This document shows, piece after piece, positions 11,250 to 23,672 of a DNA stretch of 64,000 nucleotides (the stretch's first letter is position 1; the number at the start of each line of letters is the position of its first letter). The stretch comes from Tetrapyrgos nigripes. Taxonomy: Eukaryota; Basidiomycota; Agaricomycetes; Agaricales; Campanellaceae. The notes beneath the pieces were generated by a model. The model searched no databases. It saw only the letters and a program-made list of their open reading frames with translations, and was not told where the DNA came from. Location: NCBI GenBank assembly GCA_013368315.1, contig JAACJM010000186.1, positions 113,511 through 177,510 on the forward strand, read 5' to 3'. Made by a program: the position numbers and the translations under genes.

Positions 11250-12116
11250 ATGTCTCAAAAATTCAAAGCAGGCGACCCGTTGAATCCGTATGATCCTGGT
11301 GATCCATACGACCTGTCTTCATTCCAGTCATGTTCTTACAATCCTCATAGCATCCGTTTCTCTAGGCCAAGAGGGCCCGGAAGCGCGTCTTCAAGCCGGG
11401 ACAGGACCCTCCAAGGCACTCACAGATATCATGTCAGATCCTTCAAAAATGGCTCGCTTCATGGAAATGATGAAAGCTGACATGGAGGATGCCAAACGTC
11501 GTGGAGAGACCATGGAGGAGCGTGCTTTACGGGAGAAACGCGAATGGGCCGAGGCGGACGGTAAAGCAGCGAAACTGAAGGATGACGCGAACAAGGCATT
11601 TAGGGAGGGAAATTACAAGGAAGCTTTTGTGCTGTATAGCACTTGTATGGAGATTAGCCCACAGGAACCTGTATATAGGTTGAACAGGGCGGCGGCTGCG
11701 TTGAGTAGGTGTTCCGTGTTCATTTGGGTACCCTTGATTAATCTTATTCTGTAGAGCTCACAATGTACGAAACTACGATCAAAGACGCATCGTCATGTCT
11801 GGAAGATGACTATAATATCCCAAAGGCTTACTTCCGCCGTAGCCAAGCGCGTTACTCCCTTGGAAACCTTCAGGAAGCGCGTCAAGACTTGGACAAAGCA
11901 CGAGCCATTCAGCCAGCGGATCCTATTCTAATCAGAGAAGCGGAAATTTTGAGCAGCCTGGAAGCCAAATCACCGGAGGAACTCCCCGCTTGGGTTGCAG
12001 AGCAAGGTAGGAAAAGTTTGGACGACCTTTTTGGACAGGACGGGCTGGAAGACTTGGTGAAACAAAGGATGACCGAGGCTGGCATAAATTTGGACCATCA
12101 GTATGCAATTTATTAG
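11250..12116 (+). CDS. TPR-domain protein, probable co-chaperone type
   Basis: Three exons (11250-11298, 11366-11704, 11755-12116) give 249 residues. The central part is a tetratricopeptide repeat array: KLKDDANKAFREGNYKEAFVLYSTCMEI is followed by the helix pair NRAAAALKLTMYETTIKDASSCL and then AYFRRSQARYSLGNLQEARQDLDKA. These helices usually bind C-terminal peptides of Hsp70 or Hsp90. A charged helical stretch rich in E, K and R precedes the repeats. The second intron uses the donor GTAGGT at 11705; the nearby alternative donor at 11709 would put the next exon out of frame. I cannot assign a specific co-chaperone name. Confidence 0.82.
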
Positions 12117-12487
12117 GGTGCTCTTCGCGTGTGGAACTTGAAGCTTGAAGGACGATCTGTATCTGTGAATATTTCTTGTACTTACTTTGTATATTTGAAC
12201 TGAACTGCGGCGATGACCTCATGTTTTCCTCTTTGGCTCTATGACACTGAGTATAAAGGGTCTCAACGCAAGGTGAACTATGTGCTCGTAGAAGATAAGT
12301 ATTGCCTCATCCTTCTTTCTTCCGTACCCTCAACTCAGTCTTGTTTTATAGTCTCAGCGAACTCGAGGCCAAGAGGGCTGAAGTGGTGCGTTCTGTCAGC
12401 TGAATTTTAACTTCGCTTTTAGCTTCTTACTTACCCCATCCGACCGGTCTTTCTCTCTGACCTCTACTTCCACGTTTCTAAGGCGCG
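12117..12487. other. Intergenic spacer
   Basis: 371 bases between two co-directional genes. It ends in a pyrimidine-rich tract (near 12430-12480) typical of a fungal core promoter just before the next ATG. No gene is visible. Confidence 0.5.
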
Positions 12488-14485
12488 ATGTCCCCTCCAA
12501 CACAACCGAAAAACCAACACGCATATACGTCACGGTTCCCGCCCTTTCCTGCACTCCCGAAAGGCGTGACACTTGTCTCGTACACGGACTTCAAGGAGTG
12601 TGGAATACGAGTTCGTTCGGTTGATGGAAAAGAAGTAGACGGTATCGGGATCCCTACCGTTAAGCTTTCCAAAAAGCACGACACCGACGAATGCAAGAGC
12701 GATGCGCGGCCAAAAAAAAGTCCCGTCGCACCGGTGGCGGTTCAGCCAGAACAAGTGAGGAAGGTCTGGTATGGGACTTGGGAAGAGACTGAAGATACTA
12801 GGAGGGTCTGCTATGACGGGTTTGTTTTTTTGCGGCGCTTTTTCTTCTCTTTGAACTGTTATCAATTGATGACTGGTTGTATGCAGTACGGAGAATCCAC
12901 TTGATCGCATCCGTTCAGCGACCAGGGATTTTATCAAGGGACGATCGTGGCCTCATCAGGATACGGGAATTCGTGCATTGTTTGATCAGGTGCATATCGT
13001 TGTCATTCTTTGCCATCGTTTCTACCAATTCTGATGTCTAGAGACATAGATCCAGCAATATATCGGGTCATCGACCATCAACACGCCCGCCGCGGCCTCG
13101 CAAAAAGTCACTAAAGCCGAAAACGACGACGAGGATAACAGCGATGATGAGTCATTCGTAGATTCGTTGAGCAACGCAGACGACAAGTTGCTGGAGTTCT
13201 TGAACGATCCTGGGAGAAGCGTTCAGGTGTTTCTTTCGACTTACATGAGGAAACGGGGCTTGCATCAGTAAGACGCTTTATTATCTCTCTCCTGAGCTCG
13301 AATATCCCTAACCTCCTTCCCCGGATATGTAACAGCTCTCTACAAAAAGTCACCATATTTCCCCGACTTTGGCGATTTTACATCAATTTCTTCTTGCGTA
13401 ATCGCGTCCTTCCGAACCCAGAGAAGGAAGCAAGTCTTCTTCGTGCACTCGAGTACGTCGAGCTCGCTGCTGAGGAACTCCCAAGAACTTTGGAAATTGC
13501 TCGATGTGTCCCAGACAGCTTGTGCAAGGCTTTCGTAACGTGTTTTGGTGTCCTTGACTGGTCGCCTGACTCTGGGTACAGGACCACTTCGGACAGCGAT
13601 GAGGATAAAACCGAGACTCAACTTCTCGTTGACGCGATGACTGGGAACGTCAATGAAAACGACTCTGAAGATGGTTGGGCCACTGCTAAAGATAATTTAT
13701 GGGGCGATTGGGATAATAACAACGTCGACATTGGCAATATTGCCCAGACGGTCTGGGACATTCAAGACGAGTGGAAACCCGAACCTGATACGCTGCTCAA
13801 ATATCTAGGCCCAACTCTCCTCCCTCTTACTCATACCTCTGGAGTGATGGAATGGTCTGCTCGTCGTATCGAGTCGATCACTCCTCCTTCTCCTCGGTCT
13901 CTTTCGGATAGCTCTTCTGCCCTAGCTAAAGACGAGGACGAGAGACAGGGTCCCACCTCCGATGGCGTAGCTGATAATGAAGCCGTCAAAGTGGAACTGG
14001 AGCTGCAGAGACGGTTCAGCAAGGTGGTCCTCTCGCCCTGGATTGGTTGGGATGATCCCAACAGCGGCGAGCCAGAGGTCGCGTTACCCTGTATTCACGA
14101 GCTTTCGCGAGGCAAAGTGATTGTGAAAGAGGGAGAAGTTGTCTTTGAAGGGAGGAATCCTGAGGATTTGGTCAGTGTTGACTCCGAGGAGGGTTTTGAG
14201 GAAGAGTTCGGAGCAGGGCTAGTGCTGAAGCCGCACGATCCACTCAAAGACGATATCACAATCCTTTTGGAGCCAGCGAGTGCAGAGAAGTTCAAAGTAG
14301 GGATGGGGATTGCGGGTCGGTGGGTTCAGATGGCGAGGAGGGGTGATTTGGATGTTCAGGCCAAGGCTCAAGTTGAAACTCAGGTTTCAAACGTCGGAAA
14401 GGACAAGGCCTCTCTTCCCAGTCAAGAACGCTTTTGGTTCATGGCGACAACGTCTGTCATCCTCCCAAGTTATCATGTTGTCTGA
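12488..14485 (+). CDS. Conserved hypothetical protein, 600 aa, acidic and tryptophan-rich
   Basis: Four exons (12488-12819, 12887-12989, 13050-13267, 13336-14485) join in frame to 600 residues. I do not recognise the family. Visible features: a proline-rich N-terminus; a KVWYGTWEETE block near residue 95; a segment with DDKLLEFLNDPGRSVQVFL followed by YMRKRGL; a tryptophan-aromatic stretch RLWRFYINFFLRNRVLP; a long acidic, W/D/N-rich region around residues 310-360; and LLKYLGPTLLPLTHTSGV. The second half contains an ILLEPASAEKF block and ends with hydrophobic residues. No signal peptide or clear membrane segment. The block structure looks conserved rather than random, suggesting a fungal protein of unknown role, probably nuclear or cytosolic. 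Confidence 0.75.
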
Positions 14486-15772
14486 TAATGGAATGTTGGC
14501 AGTAGGCAATGTGTAGAGTCGTTATGTTACAAATGTAGCTCTAGCCGTACGGTTATGAAGTGTATTTACATTCCAGTGATTCCGTGTACAGAGTACTGAG
14601 TAATTTTGATTTGTACCAGTCAAGTAGTTTCTCAAATTTATCCATAGCCCTTCCACTATGGACAGATCATATGCATCTGGTATAACCCTGATCACTGCCA
14701 GATTATCTAGTACACTGCGTCCCCATTTTCTCCACTGCGGGGCAAGTCAATGGGTACCGGTTTCCCCAAGATCAATATTCCCCAGAAGTTTCAAGTTTGA
14801 GTTTTAACTTGAGGGCGGTGATAAGTTTTGATATAGTTAACGTTTGCAAGGCCAACGCTGGTCCTGACAGCTTGTTGCGGGAGAAGAGCCCTGGGCCTGA
14901 GTACCTGTGCGCCTATGTAGCAGTCTAATGAAATGCCAGCATCCCGTACTTGTAGTAGCAGGGAGCAGGGTAGCAAAAGGGTGTTCGGAGAAAGTTGGGG
15001 GTTCGGTGTCCGTGTAGGGTGAATCGTATGGCTTCTTTCTTGCCCTGCAGCTGGTTGAGGGTTCTACTCGGGCGCTTATCTTCCACGTCACCGCTGCCTA
15101 GAACTACATCAGTGTAAGAAGGAACAATGATCATTCCAAACGCACTTCATGTCTTGTACATGTCCATCCGTGCGGGTCAGGCCATGGACGGCGGCCGACT
15201 TGGTAATGAGCGTTGGCTTCGGACTTCGTTCTACTTTGTTGTGTAATTCCACATCCGTGCTCCACAAGTCCTCCACAAGGCTGGAGTACAATGTAAGAGT
15301 CCGAGGGCCCATTTTTTTTGTTCCGTCGATGACGATTTACTTTTCCTGGGTAATGGGTGCTTTTAGAAATCCGGTCCAGTGAGTAATATGCAACAGCCTG
15401 AGGTCGTACGAGGGCAATGAACGGGAGATCTATAGAGCGTCCTAGACTCAATACATTCATTTTGGCTGTCAGTCCACTTGCCGTCCACTGTGCTCGGTGT
15501 GATTGGTCAGTCGAGAGAAGACTTTGCAGGTACAAATACTGACCATTACTCCGTAGAAGACAGCCATTCTCTTTGCATCTCTACCTCGACGACTAGGGTA
15601 TAATTATCGAGGGGATCGAAGAACGCTTCGGTCGCCGTTACACATCGACGACGGAGTTTCTCACGGTGCTTAGTGCACAGGCACAACCCTTCCGGGCAAT
15701 CCACTTATTTAATATTTTACTCCGTCTCTTTCTTTCTTACTTCCATCTTCTCCTTCCTACTTTTACTCTCTT
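14486..15772. other. Intergenic region upstream of the trehalase gene
   Basis: About 1.3 kb without a supported gene. The last 60 bases form a strong CT-rich tract (15717-15770) directly before the trehalase ATG, the usual leader of highly expressed fungal genes. A single AGGGG stress-element match lies at 15610-15614, too short to weigh alone. Confidence 0.5.
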
Positions 15773-18588
15773 ATGGCTCCCGCCCTTACCCATCCCACTG
15801 GGGTCACTTTTGTGCCCGACCATGACATCACCAAACCTGTCTCTGACCCTGCTCAGTACTATGGAGGAGGAGATTCTTTCACTCGTTCACGGACATACAG
15901 CCACGTCAGTAGTCGTCCTCTTTCTTTGCTCCTTCATCGCTGATAACCAACATGTATAGTCACATATCCATAGCTACGATGTCAAACGAGCGCCTGCCTT
16001 CCAAGATGACACACATGGACGGTCGCGTCGCTTATCGCATGACGAGAAGAGTGTTACTGCCCCTCGGCGCTTCCTCATAGATGTAGAAGAGACTATTCGT
16101 GTCGTACTAGAGCAGGAAGATACCGATGGTGATTTCCAGATCAGTGTTACCGACGCTGGTCCCAAAATGATGGCTCTGGGTACCGCAACCAGTAATGGTT
16201 TCAAGACCTTTGACATTCGGGTACGTTACAGGCCTTTCTTCTTTGTACATTGGCTCATTGCTTGTAGGGTACATACATGCTCTCGAATCTTCTACAAGAG
16301 CTGGCTCTTGCTCGTGATCATGGAAGGAAGAGGATTGTTCTTGACGAAGCACGCTTGACCGAAAACCCTGTCGACCGTCTGAGTCGTATGATAAAGAACT
16401 CTTTCTGGCACTCGTTGACGCGTCGCATCGATGGTGAAGGCCTGGAGATTATTACTGCAGATCCTAAGAACCGTACTGGCCGAGTAAATCCTCGCATATA
16501 TGTGCCCTATGGCGAGCCTGAAATGGCAGAGTACTATCGTAACGTTGCCAAAGAGAAGCCTCATATGAACCTGGATGTGCAAGTCCTTCCCCAGAAGCCT
16601 GACGATCCCACTTTTGTCAAGAGTCTCAACTCGAAACCGGGTATCCTAGCTCTTGCTATGAACAAGGTCGATGATGGAAGAGGGGGAAAGACGTTGAAAG
16701 GCATTCCTTTTATCGTTCCTGGTGCTCGTTTCAATGAGGTGCGTTGTTTTCTCTTTTCGTCCAGCAATGTCTGACTGTCTCCTCAGCTCTACAACTGGGA
16801 CTCTTACTTCATCTCCCTCGGCCTCCTCGTAGACGGTCAAGTCAACATGGCTAAGGGAATGGTCGACCACTTTATCTTCGAAATCAAACACTACGGCAAA
16901 ATTTTGAACGGTAGCCGTAGCTACTACCTCTGTCGTACCCAACCACCCTTCCTTACCGACATGGCTCTGCAAATCTACAACCAACTCGACCGCTCTGACG
17001 TTGACGAGAACCGCCGCTGGCTCAAGCGTGCTATCCAGGCTGCGATTAAAGAGTATCACACAATCTGGGTCGCAGAGCCACGTATGGATCCCAAAACCGG
17101 TCTCTCTCGTTATCGCCCCGACGGTCTTGGTATCCCTCCCGAAACAGAAGCTACCCATTTCACCCACATCCTCGAGCCCTTCGCTGCCAAGCATGGTCTC
17201 TCCGTTCTCGAGTTTAGCGAAAAGTACAACAATGGTGTACTGAAGGAACCTGACCTCGACGAATACTTCCTCCACGACAGGGCAGTGCGTGAATCCGGCC
17301 ACGACACCACGTACAGGTTCGAAAAGCGCTGTGCCAACCTGGCGACGATTGATCTTCAATCATTGCTGTACAAATACGAGGTCGACATCGGTACTGCCAT
17401 TCGAGAGGTGTTTGATGACGAGCTCGAGTTGGAGGAAGATTTCGATTTGGCGCCGTTCCCTCCTACATCAGAGACCTATGCCAACCCTCATAGAGAACGC
17501 TCAAAGAGTAGACCTCAGACGAGTGCAGAGTGGTTTGAGCGTGCAGAGTATAGGAACCAGCAGATCGATAAGTATTTGTGGAATGAGAGTAAGAGTTTAT
17601 ATTTCGATTATGATACGGCGAAGGAGCAGCAGATTTTGTACGAGAGTGTGACGGCGCTTTGGCCGCTTTGGGCTGGATGTGCGAGTGAGGAACAGTGTTG
17701 GAAGCTTGTGTATGTTTTGCTTCTTATCTTTCTGGAATCGGTGTTGACGGAAATTTATTATAGGTCACAATCGTTGAAGAAGTTTGAGGTCCTTGGAGGA
17801 CTGGTGTCTGGAACAGAAGAATCTAGAGGAAAGATCTCTTTGGATCGACCTAACCGACAATGGGACTACCCGTGCGTTATGTTACTTCCTTGTTTTTTGA
17901 CTTTTACTGACTGACTATTGCAGTTATGCATGGCCTCCTCATCAAATCATGGCTTGGGTTGGTCTTGAACGTTATGGGTACCTCGATGAAGCCCAGAGGC
18001 TTGCATATAGATTCCTTTACATGTACGTCCTTCGTGGGTTGTTTTAACGTCCTAGTATGTTGACTCGTAATCTGTCTCCCCAGGATGACAACCGCCTTCG
18101 TTGACTTCAACGGTGTAGTTCCAGAAAAGGTTGGTATCTCCATTCTCTGTTTCACGTCGTTTACCTATGCTCACCGCTGTCCACACCATCAGTTCGACGC
18201 GGTCAAACTATCACACTTGGTAGACGCCGAATACGGAAACCAAGGTATCGATTTCAAGATGGTTCCCCGTGAGGGCTTTGGTTGGATGAATGGTATGTGG
18301 GCTTTCTCCGTCCGTTCTATGTAGCGTCGTTGCTGACCTTGTCCTCACTTCTTCGCCTTTTCTCACCTTTTTCCTCATTCATCATCATCTTCATTCAATT
18401 GTCTAGCTGCCTACCAAGTCGGCCTATCCTTCCTTAACACCCACATGCGCCGAGCCGTCGCAGCGTGCACGAGCCCAGAAGTGTTCTTCCAGTCGTATAA
18501 CAGCGCTGTACTCAGCCCCAACGAGACATCTAGAGCCGTAGATGCGCTTGGGCTTGCCATGGATTCGCTAGAGATTACTACGCAGTAA
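15773..18588 (+). CDS. Neutral trehalase, GH37
   Basis: Nine exons (15773-15904, 15960-16220, 16268-16738, 16787-17709, 17764-17871, 17924-18022, 18084-18129, 18193-18292, 18407-18588) give 773 residues. It hydrolyses cytosolic trehalose to two glucose. Both trehalase signatures are present: [15 protein letters not shown], split by an intron at 16739, and QWDYPYAWPP. The N-terminus has the features of the neutral, regulated class rather than the acid, secreted class: no signal peptide, a protein kinase A type site RRLS near Ser70, and the calcium-binding loop [12 protein letters not shown] around residues 98-109. In yeast Nth1 these are the sites through which PKA, 14-3-3 proteins and calcium activate the enzyme. 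All exon phases join without stops. Confidence 0.95.
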
Positions 18589-19949
18589 TCATTGGATCAC
18601 CCTCTTTTCGTATTCTCATCTTTTATGCTATCACCTTCCTCATACTTTTTGACGACGAGAAAAAAATACACAGGAAAGGACTTTCTCTCAAAGATGTATA
18701 TATACTCATTACTCGGCTCCGGTGTCTACTTCTAGTCTACTCTAGGCCTCCCACTAATCCTTGGTGTCTTCTTGAACGTTGGACTTTTTCTCTCTCTTCT
18801 TGACGAGTCTTACTAGTACTAGCTTCGATTTAGAGCGATTTTCGCCTTTTTTCTGATCAGTAGACGCACTCATCTATATCTCATCGTTGTATCATAGTCA
18901 CTATCGCATACATAGATTGAAAACAGTTTTGCATTTTGCTTGCCTAGTCTGACGCAAATTATCGCCAAACTCACTAAAAACATCATGAATGATTAGAGAA
19001 AAAGAGTGGATGAGTTTTTTTGCGGGTCGCGTCGCGCGAGGATCGCTGTTCAGGCACGTTGGCCATGCAGGCGATATAGCGAGTGCCTACAAAGTGATTT
19101 CTGGCCTTCTTCTCAGCTCATGATCATTTTCTTGGTGACTACATCCCAGCATGCATCGGCCTAAAGCCATCCCCGCCGCGACGTTCAGTTATGAAAGAAA
19201 AAAAAAGACAAATGCCGCGAAAACTTAAAAGGAGGAAAACGCGTACTAGTAGAAAGGATGAACTGCGCCGCTTCTGAAGCGAATGGTGTTTTTTTTTGAG
19301 CGAAAATATCCATTATCGGGAGCCTAGTAAGGAATTTGTTCCCAATGTTGTGCTTTAGAAACGGTGAATGCTATATATCAGCTTTCCTCTTCCCCAGTTT
19401 CTTGCTTCAATTTTGTTTACTTTTTGATATCTTCGCGTTTCTCTGTGTCTTTACGGCGCAGTTCACGTTGTCTGACTTCAAATCTAGAATTGCAGAAAGG
19501 AAAATGGATACAGTTGCGAACGAGACGAACCGGTCTCCTACAGTCTGTCAGACAAACGACTCGATCTGAGTTGAGACGGTGCCGGGCAGCCACGCCATCT
19601 GGGTGCGTACATACATTGTCCACAACCCTTGTCTTTCTAATCGCAATTACAGCAAACGACTTCACCCGAATGTCAATTCTTCTGGCCCCAACGAATAGAC
19701 AGAAACGAGCACGTTCCGGATCAAATCGCCTGAAAATCTACATGCAAAGCAACAGCGTCCCTTGTCGTTAGTATACTGACAGCTCTGTAATTATCCCCGT
19801 ATCGATTGTTCTCTGACTCATACATGGTTCGCAGACTCTTAAAATGGAGACAGTACTTATTACCCCAGCACTCTTGAACCCAACGTCAGGATTGCAAAAA
19901 CAGTCACAACCACAGCCATCATGACCTTCAACCCAAGACCGTCTACAAG
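18589..19949. other. Intergenic region
   Basis: About 1.4 kb with several A- or T-runs and no supported gene. A short frame from 19844 shows no family motif. It contains the trehalase 3' region and the promoter of the DJ-1-like gene. Confidence 0.45.
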
Positions 19950-20794
19950 ATGGCAGTCTGCCTTTACCCAAAGCTGACTTTGCTTGATTTTCAAGTTCCT
20001 CTCGAGATTCTCGGCGCATTGTCAGTCTACAACCTGACTACTTACGCGGCTCTGTATCCCAAACTTCCTGATTGCGGGATTGAGACCGAGTATCTCTCCC
20101 ACTCTTTGGATCCTATCTATCCAGGCACTGGACCTGGTCTTTTGCCTACAAAAACGTATAAAGACACCGACACGCACTATGATATTATCATGGTTCCAGG
20201 TGGTCCCGGTACGTTCTCATAATACTGAAGAGAATCATTCGCACTCATCATCCTTTGCGCACTCGTTTCTGCTTTAGCTGATCCTGCAACTGTGGACGCC
20301 ATTGATCCTTCTTTATTCGACTTCCTCAAACGTGAAGGACCCAAAGCAAAATACGTGTTGACAATATGCACTGGCTCTTGGCTTCTTGCCCGTACTGGCC
20401 TATTGAACGGAAAACGGGCTACCACCAATAAAGCTTGTTTCAAAATTGTCACTGTAAGTTTAAAGTTTCTTGGGACTCGCTTTCCTTGTCGAATTTTCTG
20501 TTGTAGGAAGATACGAAGGATAAGAACATAGAATGGGTTCCACAGGCTCGTTGGGTCGTCAATGATGATAAGCACATATGGACGTCTTCAGGTGTCACCG
20601 CAGGTATGTCTTGATCTAAGTATGTGACTTTGTTACCTGATTTGATGCTACTCGCCCTAGGTCAAGATCTCGGTGCTGCATTCCTCAAACACTTGATAGG
20701 GAAGGAAATGGCGACGATGTTTTTAGGTACGGTAGAGTTGAGTCATAAGGAAGAGGGCGACGATGAATTTGCGGCATATTATGGATTGGTGTGA
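19950..20794 (+). CDS. DJ-1/PfpI family protein (class I glutamine amidotransferase-like)
   Basis: Exons 19950-20208, 20278-20453, 20507-20603 and 20661-20794 give 221 residues. The fold is recognisable from MAVCLYPKLTLLDFQVPLEI (with the conserved Glu), the strand-turn IIMVPGGP, and the nucleophile elbow LTICTGSWLLARTGLL with its cysteine, followed by RATTNKA and the W-V-x-D-x-x-W/TSSGVTAG blocks. Members act as glyoxalases, isonitrile hydratases or stress proteins; which applies here cannot be told. A good alternative splice (donor at 20791, acceptor near 20853) would replace the last residue with about 35 more and end near 20938. The start is the first ATG in frame with the first strand. 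Confidence 0.85.
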
Positions 20795-21067
20795 GCTGCT
20801 CTGTCGCAAGGGAGCAGTGGACTGTCAACACTATTATTTCTTTTGACCGTTCAGTGATAATTCGCCTTTTACGAGCTTTTTGTCAATGTCGAAATTTGAA
20901 GAAGCCGGTAAACACATCATAATGTATTCGTTGTATACGTAGTACTGCTTAGTGGTGTTATGTCGAGGCGATCAAATACGAAATGCGAGACCCGAGTTTA
21001 AAATCAGAGGCCAAGCTCAGTCTTCCTCTTCCTCGTCCCATTCTATCTCGCTTTCCTCATCGTCCGC

Positions 21068-23285
21068 CCTGAGTTGTTGATATAATTAATGCGTTGTGTA
21101 TACAAGGTCATTTACAACTACGTTCACAGTACATAGTCTACAATGGCATTATTTATCATGAACATAACCTCAATCTTGGGTAGAAAAGGCAGCGACTTCA
21201 AGAAAAGTTTCACGAAAATGGGCACTGGACTCCTGGAAATACTTCCAACTGCAACACCAACTAGGGAGTCCTAGCTTCTTTTCAAGGCCTTCCTTTTCCA
21301 ACCCTTAACGATCTCCAAAGACAGTTCCAAACCCTCCTTCTCCAGAAGACGTAAACGAGGCTCAACCTCAGAAAACGCACTGGTCCATTTCTGGCCTAAA
21401 ATGGGTGTATAAAAATGGGCTGATAACTCAAAACGAGCGATTTGTTGGAGCTTGGAGTCTGGACCGGGGATAATTGCTCTACGGGAAGTGAGCATGGGGA
21501 GCAGGTCTTCCGGGGGAGGTAAACAAGGACAGTCGGAGGAATTATTGTCTCGTAGAATGTAGAATGATAATCGACAGCTTTTCAATTGAGGGAGGAGAGC
21601 AACTGCGTTCTGGGGTATTTCCTCTGGCGAGGTGTCGAATGGGAAGGTGAGTCTGGAAAAGAAGTCTCCATCGATGAGAGAAAAGTGCCTGTTGACATTC
21701 AAAGACAGATGCATGAGACTGGGGGTGAAAGCAAATATATCCAGTAACTCATTGCAAGACTGAACAAGCTGACCATTCAGTTTCAAAGTCGTCAGATGGC
21801 AGCCTGAGCGTCGAACCAAGTCCTCCAGGCTGGGAAGCACTGAAATTTGCTGTTCAGAAGTACATAGGAGGTTGAGGGTGGTAAGGGATGGCAATGTCAA
21901 GGATGCAAAAATTTCGGCGCAGGAGTCGATTTGACGGGACCAGCATCTTAGCGAGCGAAGATTGACGTGAGTAATTGGGGGAGAGAGAGTCATCTCGTCG
22001 TCCGCGTCGTCATCTTCATCGAGCTCATCCTCCAAGGCAAAGTTGCACTCTTGCAGAAGCGGGAATGCCTGCAACACACGGACAATCCTTGACAGCTCCA
22101 TACCGTGTTTTATCACTAACCTCTACAAGTCTTCTGAAGTGAACAGAAGAGTGCCCTCCGTGCAGGTCCAGGTGGGAAGCTCCAATGAAAGAAGAGCGGG
22201 GGCGTGTGTCCAAATCAAAGAAAGAACACTGGAGCGAGTACTCGGTCCAGGCACGCTTCGGAGACGGAAGTCCTTTAAATTAGGATAGTAATTGTCCGTA
22301 GACTGGGAGAGGAATTCATCTGCGTGGGAGAGGTCCCAGTCAAAACAGAAAGAACAATTCGACCAGCGATCTCCACATTCTAGTAGAGCTTGTAGGATAG
22401 GCCAAACGCAACTATCCTCGTCGGGATCGCACTCGTTGTCATACTCATTGAAGGGTGTGGCATTGACGTCTAGAGTCAACAAGGCAGACCCTGAATTGAG
22501 AAGGTAGATCCCTAATAGACGCATCACAGCAGCAGCGGACTCCTCGCCACACCAAACACGGAGTTTGAGATCTGACCAGAGCCCCGGCATCTTGAGGGTG
22601 ATCTCTCGCCAGAATGAGCAAGTCTGGGCAATGGCAAGCGTTGGTGCTGAGTACAAGGTCATATCGACCAGAAGACCAGGAGTACAGCACCATGAAAATA
22701 TCTCCCCGAGAATTTCCATTGGCAGCCTGCGTAGAGATGCAGAGAAAGCATGATAGCGGTCCCTGCGGATCTGAAGGTCGTCCCTGTGTGTCTTTAGAGC
22801 TGCAAGTGTCTTCGACAGCCTTTCGATTTCCTCATCATAACGGCGAAGATCGCGCTCGGCGCCCTCTATGAGGGATTGTATTTGGGAGGTTTCTGTATCG
22901 GAGGGAATGTACATGTTGCGAAAGTTCTCGTTGGTAACTAGGGTTGCAGGCTCGTCATCGACTTTGAGCTCTGAATGACAGTGATTGCAGAGGAGAGTCG
23001 TGGGCATTGCTTTGGGGCTTATCAGTAAGGTTGGAACAGGATATGACGAGAATGGCACACACTGGAGACACTATTGGAGCTTTTTTATGGTGGTGTTCGT
23101 GATCGAGTGAAGACGCGTCAAGACTCTCCACCTCGATAGATAAACCATATCAGTATTGCTAGAAGACTGTTTAACAAACAGAAATGTCACATACTAAGTA
23201 TCAGGTCTCAGAACTTGCAATGAAGGATTTGAAAAGTGGTGGTAGGGATAGAAGACACGTTTGACATGACGTGGTGCGTCCGATT
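21068..23285. repeat. Left copy of a 2.2-kb tandem segmental duplication
   Basis: This block matches 23673-25866 over its whole length, including both flanks of the F-box gene it contains. Shared edges begin CCTGAGTTGTTG on the left and end GGTGCGTCCGATT on the right. Divergence is at roughly the one-in-ten-base level by eye, with small indels. Confidence 0.85.
21271..23007 (-). pseudogene. F-box/LRR-like protein, tandem copy with one nonsense codon
   Basis: From ATG 23007 the frame encodes MPTTLLCNHCHSEL, a coiled-coil segment beginning IQSLIEGAERDLRRYDEEI, an F-box core LPMEILGEIFSWCC, and the SAPTLAIAQTCSFWR block. A TAG at 22123-22125 (codon 295 of 579) interrupts it. The same frame then continues without further damage to the usual end, VEPRLRLLEKEGLELSLEI, stopping at 21271-21273. 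The paralogue at 23878-25599 has CAG at the same position, so a single C-to-T change explains the break. The gene is either freshly dead or needs readthrough; a truncated product would keep the F-box but lose half the leucine-rich part. Confidence 0.88.
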
Positions 23286-23429
23286 TTCCGACAGAACGAA
23301 GACTACAGCGCTAACTCATAGACGACCTGAAGACCTGAAGACCCCTACTAAACTACCCATGCGTTACAAGTATACGCGTGAAGAGAACTCCAACCGTTCT
23401 TCCTCTAGAGCACCCAAATGAATTATGAG

Positions 23430-23645
23430 GCTCTACCTCTTCACAAAACGCCTCAGCCCAAGTATATCCAGATGTTTAATTGTAGAGACTGTATGCTTGA
23501 AGGAAGCGATTTGTGGTACTTCACCAGCAGAAGGGGAGACGTGTTGGGGCGACCTCTGGTGAGTGATCATGGATAGGATATCAGTCCATGGCCCAAACGC
23601 TACCTTAAAGTGCCTCAGCTGAGGGAGCAGGCAGACTGAAGCCGC
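23430..23645 (-). pseudogene. F-box family relic, C-terminal piece
   Basis: The spacer between the two duplicated blocks, read on the minus strand, gives LLPQLRHFKVAFGPWTDILSM followed by ITHQRS and PQIASFKHTVST. This follows the LLPQL, LLSMLTSRR and IARFELS blocks of the neighbouring genes. The ends are eroded. It indicates that a third copy once stood between the two present ones. Confidence 0.6.
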
Positions 23646-23672
23646 TAACCGTAGTCCTATGGACCATATAGT

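Noticed and set aside
15610..15614. AGGGG stress-response element upstream of the trehalase gene
   Set aside because: A single 5-base match is expected by chance in this length of DNA; not counted as a regulatory feature.
23323..23345. Short tandem GACCTGAA repeat
   Set aside because: Only about two and a half units; too short to interpret.
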